A program made the position numbers and the translations under genes. A DNA stretch of 5,489 bases. Source: an uncultured bacterium (GTDB taxonomy: Bacteria > Verrucomicrobiota > Kiritimatiellia > CAIKKV01 > CAITUY01). Shown here one piece after another: positions 1-5,489 of this stretch. Numbering within the stretch: the stretch's first letter is position 1; each line of letters opens with the position of its first letter. A model generated the notes under the pieces. It was not told the DNA's origin. It ran no database searches and saw only the letters and a program-made list of their open reading frames with translations. The stretch covers positions 1 to 5,489 of the forward strand of contig CAIZMS010000186.1 of assembly GCA_903934155.1 (NCBI GenBank), read 5' to 3'.

Positions 1-1928
1 GCCCGGAGGCTCAGCCCGCGGAACCGGAACAACTGCGCGGGCTGCCCAAGCCCAAAGACCTGCCGCTGGTTCAGGGACCCTTCCTGCCAACGCAGGCATC
101 CCTGGATGAGAAGTACCGTTGCCCGGAGTGGTTTGCCGATGCCAAGTTGGGCTTCTGGGCTCATTGGGGACCCCAGTGCGTGGGTTTGGGCGGTTGGTAT
201 GCCAAGGCCATGTATGACCCGGCCTCGAGTGATTATCAGCGCCACATCAAACAGTTCGGGCATCCGTCCAAAGTTGGCTACAAGGACATCCTGCCGTTGT
301 TCACGGCGGAGAAGTTTGATCCCGATGCCTTGATGGCGGAGTTCAAGCAGATGGGAGGCCGGCTTTTTCTGGCCATGGGGGTCCATCACGACAACTACGA
401 CATGTGGAACTCCAAATATCACCGCTGGAACGCGGTGAAAATCGGGCCGCACAAGGACCTCGTCGGGCTGTGGCAGCAGGCGGCAAAGAAGCAGGGCCTG
501 CGTTTTGGTGTCAGTGAGCATATGGTCCCAAGCTATGAGTGGTGGAACACCAACAAGATGTCCGACAAAACGGGCCCCTTTGCGGGGGTGCCCTATGACG
601 GCATGGATTCCGCCAACTGGGACCTGTATCATCCGCCCCACCCCGGCGACCAGGAGATGAAGGCCGGGTTTGGAGCGGAGCTCCTCAAATATCCGGATTG
701 GTTCAAGGAGCACTGGTATCGGCGGGTTTATGATCTGGTGACGACGTACCAGCCGGATTTCGTGGATGAGGACGATTTTGGACTGCCCTGGGGTGATGCG
801 TATGCCTCGAAGCTGGTGGCCCATTATTACAATCAGAGCGCGGCCGCCCATGGTGGCAACCCCGATGCGGTCTGGTGCGGCCGGGGCGGTAACGGGAAGG
901 GCGTGATTTCTTACAGTGAGTTCGGTCTGCCCAAGATGCCCTGGCGGTATCCGTGGGTGCAGGGAACCAGCACCTCGCCAGGCTGGTTCTGGACGGGTGG
1001 GAAACCTCCGCTGGCCGACACCCTGGTCAAGACGTTGGTCGAAGTGATCTGCCGCAACGGCAATTTCATCATCTCCTTTCCCCAGCGGGCGGACGGGACC
1101 GTGCCGGAGGATCATATGGTCTGTTTGCGGGAGATGGGCAAGTGGGTGCGCTTGAATGAGGCGGGCATCTTCGGAACCCGTCCCTGGCGCGTGCTGGGTG
1201 AAGGGCCGACGACTGATCCTTACAATCGGTGGAGCCCCAAAGAACCCTACTTTAAAAAGGAAGATATCCGGTTCACCCGCAAGAATGATGTGCTCTACGC
1301 CTTCATTATGAATCCGGCGGATGGCAAGGTGCTGATCCGGTTGCTGGGAAAGAAGGCCCGCCTGGCCGATGGAGTGCCGCAGCAGGTTCGGCTCCTCGGG
1401 TTTGAAGGAAAGTTGACCTGGTCACAGGATGAGGACGGTTTGCAGATCCAGCTGCCGGAGGCATGGGTGGGGCGGACGGTTCCCGTGCTCGAGATTCGTG
1501 GCCTGGCGGCGTGGGACGGCGACATCCGCCCCGGGTTGGACGGTCAACTCGTTTTGACGACCACCGAGGCCCGCTTCAACGGCACCAGGCTGACGCAAAA
1601 ATTCGGACGGGATTTTATCGAAAATTGGAGCGACCCCGCAGAATGGCTGTCGTGGGAGAAGGCGCATCTTCTCGACGCCGGTGAATACGAAGTGACCATC
1701 TACGGCGGCGGGTTGCGCGCGGATGTCCCCTGGCGGTTGCAGATTGGGGAGAAGGAACTGACCGGCAAAGCGCCCTCTGCGGGCGGCTGGGGCAAGGGAC
1801 TGGTCTTCCCGGCGGGTAAAATTTCTATCGATAAAGCCGGAGTCTATCCCGTGGTCTTGCGGGCGGGGACGACCGAAAACTGGGGCGGTTTGCAACTCTT
1901 CAACGTCACTCTGAAACGCGTTCAGTAA
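1..1928 (+). CDS. GH29-type alpha-L-fucosidase, 5' end outside the window
   Basis: Probable exo-acting alpha-L-fucosidase (GH29, retaining) releasing terminal fucose from a glycan. The frame is open from base 3 with no stop, so 641 residues are visible and the start, with any signal peptide, lies upstream. The TTG at 147 is internal: the 48 codons before it include the family-typical CPEWFADAK. Numbering from base 3, GH29 landmarks are FWAHWG (51-56), the substrate-pocket region GVHHDNYDMWNSKY followed by WNAVKIGPHKDLVG (about 126-154), GVSEH (169-173) and YQPDFVDEDDFGLP (249-262). By alignment to YKPDxxWxD the nucleophile should be Asp257 (codon 771-773). Glu306 in YSEFG is a candidate acid/base, less certain because this residue varies in GH29. 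RNGNFIISFPQRADG ends the barrel. A beta-rich domain follows (about 420-500), then an extra beta-sandwich-like domain (about 518-641, ENWSDPAEW, GEYEVTIYGGG) that may bind carbohydrate. The GH38-like gene starts 43 bases downstream. Family call is strong; fucose specificity is inferred from the family. Confidence 0.93.
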   Translation, partial: PEAQPAEPEQLRGLPKPKDLPLVQGPFLPTQASLDEKYRCPEWFADAKLGFWAHWGPQCVGLGGWYAKAMYDPASSDYQRHIKQFGHPSKVGYKDILPLFTAEKFDPDALMAEFKQMGGRLFLAMGVHHDNYDMWNSKYHRWNAVKIGPHKDLVGLWQQAAKKQGLRFGVSEHMVPSYEWWNTNKMSDKTGPFAGVPYDGMDSANWDLYHPPHPGDQEMKAGFGAELLKYPDWFKEHWYRRVYDLVTTYQPDFVDEDDFGLPWGDAYASKLVAHYYNQSAAAHGGNPDAVWCGRGGNGKGVISYSEFGLPKMPWRYPWVQGTSTSPGWFWTGGKPPLADTLVKTLVEVICRNGNFIISFPQRADGTVPEDHMVCLREMGKWVRLNEAGIFGTRPWRVLGEGPTTDPYNRWSPKEPYFKKEDIRFTRKNDVLYAFIMNPADGKVLIRLLGKKARLADGVPQQVRLLGFEGKLTWSQDEDGLQIQLPEAWVGRTVPVLEIRGLAAWDGDIRPGLDGQLVLTTTEARFNGTRLTQKFGRDFIENWSDPAEWLSWEKAHLLDAGEYEVTIYGGGLRADVPWRLQIGEKELTGKAPSAGGWGKGLVFPAGKISIDKAGVYPVVLRAGTTENWGGLQLFNVTLKRVQ

Positions 1929-1957
1929 AGGGATCTGACGAAAAGAGAAACATCACC

Positions 1958-1963
1958 AGGAGG
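1958..1963 (+). promoter_or_regulatory. Strong ribosome binding site of the GH38-like gene
   Basis: A perfect AGGAGG lies 8 bases before the ATG at 1972. It selects that start over the in-frame ATG at 1981, which would be 17 bases away, and over the out-of-frame ATG at 1964, which touches the site. No terminator-like hairpin lies between the fucosidase stop and this site, which supports co-transcription with independent initiation. Confidence 0.85.
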
Positions 1964-1971
1964 ATGAATAT

Positions 1972-4575
1972 ATGCTCACCATGAAAGTGAAATTAAACCA
2001 CCTCTGTCTGCTGCTGGCGCTCATCCTTTCTGTTTCCCCGCCGGAAATGGGCTGCTGTGCCGCTGAACCGCTGCAGAAGCAGCAGGTTGAGGAGATTATC
2101 GTCGTCTTCAAATCGCATTTCGACATCGGCTTTACGCATTTGGCGAGTGAGGCGGTGCAGAGTTACCGGACTAGCATGATCGACAAGGCGCTCAAGGTCG
2201 TGGAGCAAAACCGCGACTTGCCGCCCGATCAACAATTCGTCTGGACGGTTCCAAGCTGGCCGATGAAGAAGATCCTCGAAGACTGGCCGGGGCAGACCCC
2301 TCAACGGCAGACGCAGGTGCGAGCTGCGTTCCAGGAGGGGCGATTTGCCGCCCATGCGTTACCCTTCACCATGCAGACCGAAATGATGGAACCGGAAGGG
2401 ATGGTGCGCAGTCTCGGTTTCGCCTCACAACTTGCCCGCGACGCCGGCAAGCCGTTGCCGACCGCCGCAAAGATGACTGACGTGCCGTGTCATTCATGGA
2501 TTCTGCCCACGCTCCTGACCCATGCAGGGGTGAAGTTTTTGCATCTTGGCTGCAATCCGGCCAGTGCTGTGCCTCGGGTGCCGCTGTTGTTCTGGTGGGA
2601 GGGACCGGATGGTTCGCGACTGTTGACAATGTATTCAGCCGACTATGGTAGTGGTGCGTTGCCCCCGGGGGATTGGCCTCACAAAACCTGGTTGGCGATG
2701 TTGATGCGCGGCGACAACGCAGGTCCGCCGAATCCCGCCGAGGTGAAAGCAGTGATCGATAGAATCCACCAATCATTGCCTGGGGTGAAGGTGCGCATCG
2801 GGACTCTGGGGGATTTCGGTGACCGGATCCTGGCGGAGAATCCCCAGGTGCCGGTCATTCGCTCCGACATGCCGGACACCTGGATCCATGGCGTCATGAG
2901 CGACCCGGAATGCGTCAGGCTCGAACGTCAAACCATGCCGGCCATCGCCGCAGCTGAGGCGCTGCACACGTTGCTGGGTGACTGGAATGTTAAAACTCCG
3001 GATATTTCGGCGGCAGTGGCAGACGCGTATGAGAACAGTGTCCTCTTCTATGAACACACCTGGGGTGGTGACTTTAATAATTTCGGTATCGGCGGATATT
3101 TGCAACCCAAGGATGGCATCGGTCAGGTCGGAAATTGGAAATATGGTGAACCTTGGAAGGCTGAACTCGCCGCTGGGCGGTATGCGCGGCTTATGAAATC
3201 ATGGGATGAGCACTCCGACTATGCGCGTCATGCGGACAAAACCATCACCCCTGTCATGCAGGCGCAGATGCAGGTGTTGGCCACTGCGGTAGCGGTTTCG
3301 GGGCCACGCACCGTCGTCTTCAATCCGTTGCCTTGGGTGCGCGATGGCGTTCCGGCGTTGGGTTACAAGATACAAGGTAAGGTGCTTTCGACGGCTGCGC
3401 CGTCCACCGACGCCGCGGCCAATACGCTTGGAAACAAGTATTTCAAAATCACCCTTGATCCTGTTCGCGGATCAATCGTATCGCTGGTGGACAAGCGAAC
3501 AGGCCGCGAACTGGTCGATGCTGGCGCTGCGCACGGCTTTGGTCAGGTGCTTTATGAACGATTCAGTGCCAAAGAAGTCGCGCAATACGGCCGGAGCTAT
3601 CTGCGGGGCGGATACGCCTGGGGGTTTGGTGCACACGGCAAACCGAACCTGCCACCCGCCTCCGAAGTCCCTTACCGCGCGAGCTCGTCAGCCAATGGCA
3701 AGGTCGACTGGAAGCGAGATGGCGCAACCGCATCCGTCGAGATGCGCTCGGACAACGTCGGATTTCCGGTGACCATGCGTGTCATTCTCAACGGCAACGC
3801 ACCCTATGTTGACCTGGAAGTAACCGTCGAGAAACCCGCCGATATTTGGCCCGAAGCGGGCTGGGTTTGTTTGCCATTCAAAGTGGACGCCCCACAATTC
3901 CGTATCGGCAGGAATGGTTCGATTATCAATCCGGCCACTGACATTATTCCCGGCGGCAACCGGTATATGTGTGCGGTCGGCACAGGCGTGGCGCTGTTCG
4001 ATTCTGCCGGGCGAGGTGCGGGGATATGCGGGCTCGACACCCCGGTGGTGAGTCTCGGCGAGCCAGGTGCGTGGAAATTTGACCGCGAGTATGTGCCGAC
4101 GAAGCCATCCGTCTATTTCAATCTCTTCAACAACCACTGGAGCTGCAATTACCGGCTCTGGAACGAAGGCAAGTGGACCTACCGGTTCCGGATCTGGTCG
4201 TTCGAGCACTACGATGCGGCGGCCTCGCTCATCACGCCCGCGTTGGAAGCCCGGTATCCCTTGCAAACCGCCACCTGCGACGGCCCCGCCGGGACATTGC
4301 CAAAAGAACAGTCCGGCATCACCCTCTCACGTCCTGGCGTTCTGGTAACCGCCTTTGGTCAGAACCCCGATGGGGAGGGCACTATCCTGCGCGTGTGGGA
4401 ACAGGCCGGCGTTTCCGGCGAGCTCACCTGCAAGCTTCCTGCCGTTGCCAAATATGTCACCGCCACTCCGGTAAATCTGCGGGGAGAAAAAAATGGCGAA
4501 CCGAAGACGATCAAGCATGGCACGCTCATATTCGACCTCCACGCCTATGCTCCGGCATCCTTTATTTTGAGGTAA
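1972..4575 (+). CDS. Secreted GH38-like putative glycosidase (DUF5054-like)
   Basis: An 867-residue exported protein of the GH38-like alpha-mannosidase superfamily; the overall pattern is what I associate with DUF5054 proteins, whose activity I do not know. Residues 1-31 form a signal peptide: Lys5 and Lys7, hydrophobic LCLLLALILSV (11-21), likely cleavage near CCA-AEP. The opening strand VVFKSHFDIGFTH (44-56) holds the H-x-D zinc-ligand pair of GH38 as His49 and Asp51. MTDVPCHSW (168-176) matches the GH38 region written DPFGHS. YEHTWGGDF (360-368) probably supplies another metal ligand, His362. The segment aligned with the classical nucleophile reads ALPFTMQTEMMEPEG (129-143), with no Asp; Glu137 is the nearest acid. 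From about 488 a GH38-type beta-sandwich follows (NKYFKITLDPVRGSIVSLVD), with FNLFNNHWSCNYRLW (717-731) and a further beta domain to 867. Start chosen by the AGGAGG site and by placing the whole signal peptide. Superfamily is confident; substrate is open (alpha-mannoside or another sugar). Confidence 0.87.
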   Translation: MLTMKVKLNHLCLLLALILSVSPPEMGCCAAEPLQKQQVEEIIVVFKSHFDIGFTHLASEAVQSYRTSMIDKALKVVEQNRDLPPDQQFVWTVPSWPMKKILEDWPGQTPQRQTQVRAAFQEGRFAAHALPFTMQTEMMEPEGMVRSLGFASQLARDAGKPLPTAAKMTDVPCHSWILPTLLTHAGVKFLHLGCNPASAVPRVPLLFWWEGPDGSRLLTMYSADYGSGALPPGDWPHKTWLAMLMRGDNAGPPNPAEVKAVIDRIHQSLPGVKVRIGTLGDFGDRILAENPQVPVIRSDMPDTWIHGVMSDPECVRLERQTMPAIAAAEALHTLLGDWNVKTPDISAAVADAYENSVLFYEHTWGGDFNNFGIGGYLQPKDGIGQVGNWKYGEPWKAELAAGRYARLMKSWDEHSDYARHADKTITPVMQAQMQVLATAVAVSGPRTVVFNPLPWVRDGVPALGYKIQGKVLSTAAPSTDAAANTLGNKYFKITLDPVRGSIVSLVDKRTGRELVDAGAAHGFGQVLYERFSAKEVAQYGRSYLRGGYAWGFGAHGKPNLPPASEVPYRASSSANGKVDWKRDGATASVEMRSDNVGFPVTMRVILNGNAPYVDLEVTVEKPADIWPEAGWVCLPFKVDAPQFRIGRNGSIINPATDIIPGGNRYMCAVGTGVALFDSAGRGAGICGLDTPVVSLGEPGAWKFDREYVPTKPSVYFNLFNNHWSCNYRLWNEGKWTYRFRIWSFEHYDAAASLITPALEARYPLQTATCDGPAGTLPKEQSGITLSRPGVLVTAFGQNPDGEGTILRVWEQAGVSGELTCKLPAVAKYVTATPVNLRGEKNGEPKTIKHGTLIFDLHAYAPASFILR

Positions 4576-4697
4576 TGGACATAAAGAACGTCATCGCCAA
4601 GCTAAAGAGCAAAACACAGGGAGAAATCATGAAACCATCAGGCCGAACCCAAATGGTCCCGCTCGCTGGGATCAGGGGCCTACTCCTTCTAGGTTAA
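4575..4697 (+). pseudogene. Short ORF with an aborted export-signal-like N-terminus
   Basis: A 40-codon frame begins at an ATG sharing its A with the TAA of the GH38-like gene (TAATG). A second in-frame ATG at 4629 has a good ribosome site (AGGGAG, 4618-4623, 5 bases away) and reads MKPSGRTQMVPLAGIRGLLLLG before TAA. Basic residues followed by LAGIRGLLLLG look like the beginning of a signal peptide that stops too soon to be exported. In the same frame, beyond the stop, another short open run (4698-4739) reads DVIIQLKEAAQNSK, which may be more of a decayed gene or chance. I recognise no family. Alternatives are a translated leader peptide or a non-functional frame. The ribosome site is the best evidence that a gene once began at 4629. 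Confidence 0.3.
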
Positions 4698-4824
4698 GAC
4701 GTTATCATCCAACTGAAAGAAGCTGCACAAAACAGCAAGTGAAATGCACGGAGCGGCATGTTCAAAGAGGGGGACTCCTGATACTCTAAGCGCAACAATA
4801 AAGTTATAGCAAAGGGACGATGAA
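4698..4824 (+). other. Intergenic stretch without an identifiable gene
   Basis: This stretch is more AT-rich than the flanking genes. I see no intact gene, no convincing -35/-10 pair at usual spacing and no GC hairpin followed by a T-run. TTCAAA at 4761 and GATACT at 4780 are only 13 bases apart, too close for a standard promoter. It contains the left arm (4774-4786) of an imperfect inverted repeat whose other arm is at 5009-5021. Confidence 0.6.
4811..4817 (+). promoter_or_regulatory. Ribosome binding site before the ATG at 4825
   Basis: AAAGGGA ends 7 bases before the ATG at 4825. The nearer-looking ATG at 4820 is out of frame and stops after two codons (ATG AAA TGA), so 4825 is the credible start. 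A functional-looking site in front of a truncated frame supports the view that a once-intact gene began here. Confidence 0.5.
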
Positions 4825-5042
4825 ATGAAGGGGCGAGGCTGTGCTTTTCGCAAGTTCGCACTGGCTTGCCTGCTTGTTAACGGGGTTTGGGCTCAGGCGG
4901 GGGATGCTGATCAGGTGGCGTTGCTGATCACGCCTGCGGTCCATCAGGCGTTGAACCGAGAGATCTCACGCTGGGCATTGATCCAGCGACCGGACATGGC
5001 AAATATGTGAGAATCAGGAGTATCAAGGTTTGCTACCCATAA
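4825..5042 (+). pseudogene. Remnant of a secreted-protein gene: N-terminus and C-terminus in different frames
   Basis: From the ATG at 4825 a 61-codon frame runs to TGA at 5008-5010. It starts with a clear signal peptide (Lys2, Arg4, Arg9, Lys10, then FALACLLVNGVWAQA, 11-25), followed by DADQVALLITPAVHQALNRE (27-46). That reads like the first strand and helix of a mature exported domain; it faintly recalls N-termini of gingipain-like (C25) proteins, but I cannot confirm this. In the -1 frame, open from 4911, the stretch from about 4959 to TAA at 5040-5042 reads RDLTLGIDPATGHGKYVRIR and then SIKVCYP. The IDPATGxGKYVRIRSIKV pattern resembles the last beta-strands of secreted carbohydrate-related proteins. 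A simple reading is a gene that lost its middle by an out-of-frame deletion, with the join near 4955-4980. Alternatives are a genuine 61-residue exported peptide or an assembly error. No function is assigned. Confidence 0.5.
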
Positions 5043-5045
5043 GGG

Positions 5046-5060
5046 GCTCCTGGTTGGAGC
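5046..5060 (+). other. Small hairpin before the GxGYxYP-like gene
   Basis: GCTCC, a 5-base loop TGGTT, then GGAGC form a perfect 5-bp stem ending 19 bases before the ATG at 5080. No T-run follows, so it is not a standard intrinsic terminator. It might be a weak processing or leader structure, or chance. Confidence 0.25.
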
Positions 5061-5066
5061 AGCAAC

Positions 5067-5072
5067 GGAAAG
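5067..5072 (+). promoter_or_regulatory. Modest ribosome binding site of the GxGYxYP-like gene
   Basis: GGAAAG lies 7 bases before the ATG at 5080. The in-frame ATG at 5101 has no comparable site upstream, so 5080 is preferred. The site is weaker than AGGAGG at 1958. This gene may be translated less efficiently. Confidence 0.5.
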
Positions 5073-5079
5073 ACAAATC

Positions 5080-5489
5080 ATGAAAATACACAGTCCTCAA
5101 ATGATAAAAAATCAATTTCTAATTTTCGCCGTGTTGGTGGTTGCGCTGATGCATCCGCAGGAGAGTCAGGCAAGCCAAGCTTATGTATTGGACACTTCGG
5201 GGCTCGGGGACGTGGGGGAGCTTTATTTGCTTGGTGCGCTTCAGGGAATCGTGAACCGGGATGCGCCGCGTCTGTTCTTGACCAAAGGTGCCGCCAACAC
5301 GGTTTATGCAGACTATCTGGAGCGAGAGAAGGGGTTTACATTCATCCGTCTCAAGTCCTTGCCCGATGCCGTTGCGACGTTTGCTGCCATGAAGCGCGCG
5401 GACGGGGTGACGCCGCTGATCAAGGGGCTGGTCAAATATCCCGCGACGTATTGGGACAATCCGAATCGCAAAATGGTGAACATGTATTA
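5080..5489 (+). CDS. Secreted GxGYxYP-family-like putative glycoside hydrolase, 3' end outside the window
   Basis: The first 136 residues of an exported protein; the frame is still open at the window end. The signal peptide has Lys2, Lys10, a hydrophobic core FLIFAVLVVALM (13-24) and a likely cleavage near residues 31-34 (SQASQA). The mature part starts YVLDTSGLGDVGELYLLGAL (35-54), continues QGIVNRDAPRLFLTKG (55-70), and later has GVTPLIKGLVKYP (111-123). The pattern LQGxVNRDxPRLFL just after the signal peptide is what I associate with the N-terminal domain of GxGYxYP proteins, putative glycoside hydrolases of unproven activity; the diagnostic GxGYxYP region would lie beyond the window. It runs the same way as the fucosidase and GH38-like genes, separated from the latter by about 500 bases of broken sequence, so it may have its own promoter, although none is evident. 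Family call rests on the N-terminal pattern only. Confidence 0.75.
   Translation, partial: MKIHSPQMIKNQFLIFAVLVVALMHPQESQASQAYVLDTSGLGDVGELYLLGALQGIVNRDAPRLFLTKGAANTVYADYLEREKGFTFIRLKSLPDAVATFAAMKRADGVTPLIKGLVKYPATYWDNPNRKMVNMY

Noticed and set aside
147..149. TTG as the start of the fucosidase
   Set aside because: The frame is open upstream to base 3 and the upstream codons encode family-typical sequence (CPEWFADAK). The TTG codes for Leu in AKLGFW, and no ribosome site precedes it.
1422..1895. Minus-strand open frame (157 codons) opposite the fucosidase C-terminus
   Set aside because: It is fully overlapped by the well-supported fucosidase frame. Its translation is low-complexity in character and matches nothing I recognise.
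2047..2058. Lipoprotein signal (lipobox) in the GH38-like protein
   Set aside because: The residues before Cys28 are E-M-G, which do not fit the L-[AS]-[GA]-C consensus. Signal peptidase I cleavage after the following Ala is more plausible.
3688..4266. Long minus-strand open frame (192 codons)
   Set aside because: It lies wholly inside the GH38-like gene, whose translation matches known family motifs. The antisense product has no recognisable domain or export signal, so it is a shadow of codon usage.
4173..4574. Open frame overlapping the GH38-like 3' end and continuing into the 4575-4697 short ORF
   Set aside because: Upstream of 4575 its translation is Arg-rich shadow sequence of the real gene. 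Only the part after 4575 could be independently translated.
4679..4695. Terminator after the GH38-like gene (CCTA...TAGG)
   Set aside because: The stem is only 4 bp and no T-run follows, so it cannot be called an intrinsic terminator.
4971..4982. Programmed -1 frameshift joining the two readings of the 4825-5042 remnant
   Set aside because: There is no slippery heptamer of the X-XXY-YYZ type and no clear downstream pseudoknot. The joined product would be only about 70 residues, so deletion is simpler.

Overview
This window is a co-directional (+ strand) run of secreted carbohydrate-active enzyme genes, cut at both ends. It holds a 5'-truncated GH29-type alpha-L-fucosidase (ends 1928), a complete GH38-like putative glycosidase with a signal peptide (1972-4575), about 500 bases of intergenic and apparently decayed sequence (4576-5079), and the first 136 codons of a secreted protein that looks like the N-terminal part of the GxGYxYP family of putative glycoside hydrolases (5080 to window end). 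No RNA gene, CRISPR array, insertion sequence or integrase is visible, and no minus-strand gene is supported.

The sequence is moderately GC-rich, with Shine-Dalgarno-type ribosome sites (for example AGGAGG at 1958). The gene content resembles polysaccharide-degradation clusters of the PVC group (Verrucomicrobiota, Kiritimatiellota, Lentisphaerota, Planctomycetota) more than a Bacteroidetes locus, since no SusC/SusD pair is seen. That assignment is inference from gene families only; no marker gene is present.

The fucosidase and the GH38-like gene are 43 bases apart, with a strong ribosome site between them, and are very likely one transcript. Together with the GxGYxYP-like protein they would form a set of exported or periplasmic enzymes trimming a fucose-containing glycan. 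The exact substrate cannot be read from the sequence.

The intergenic stretch is the oddest part. It carries two successive translation starts, each with a ribosome site and an export-signal-like N-terminus (4629 and 4825), and both open frames stop early. The second is followed in another frame by a stretch that reads like an authentic protein C-terminus (about 4959-5042). This suggests one or more genes that shrank by deletion between the intact ones. The most interesting biochemical point is that the GH38-like enzyme keeps the metal-binding motifs of the superfamily but seems to lack the Asp nucleophile of classical alpha-mannosidases.
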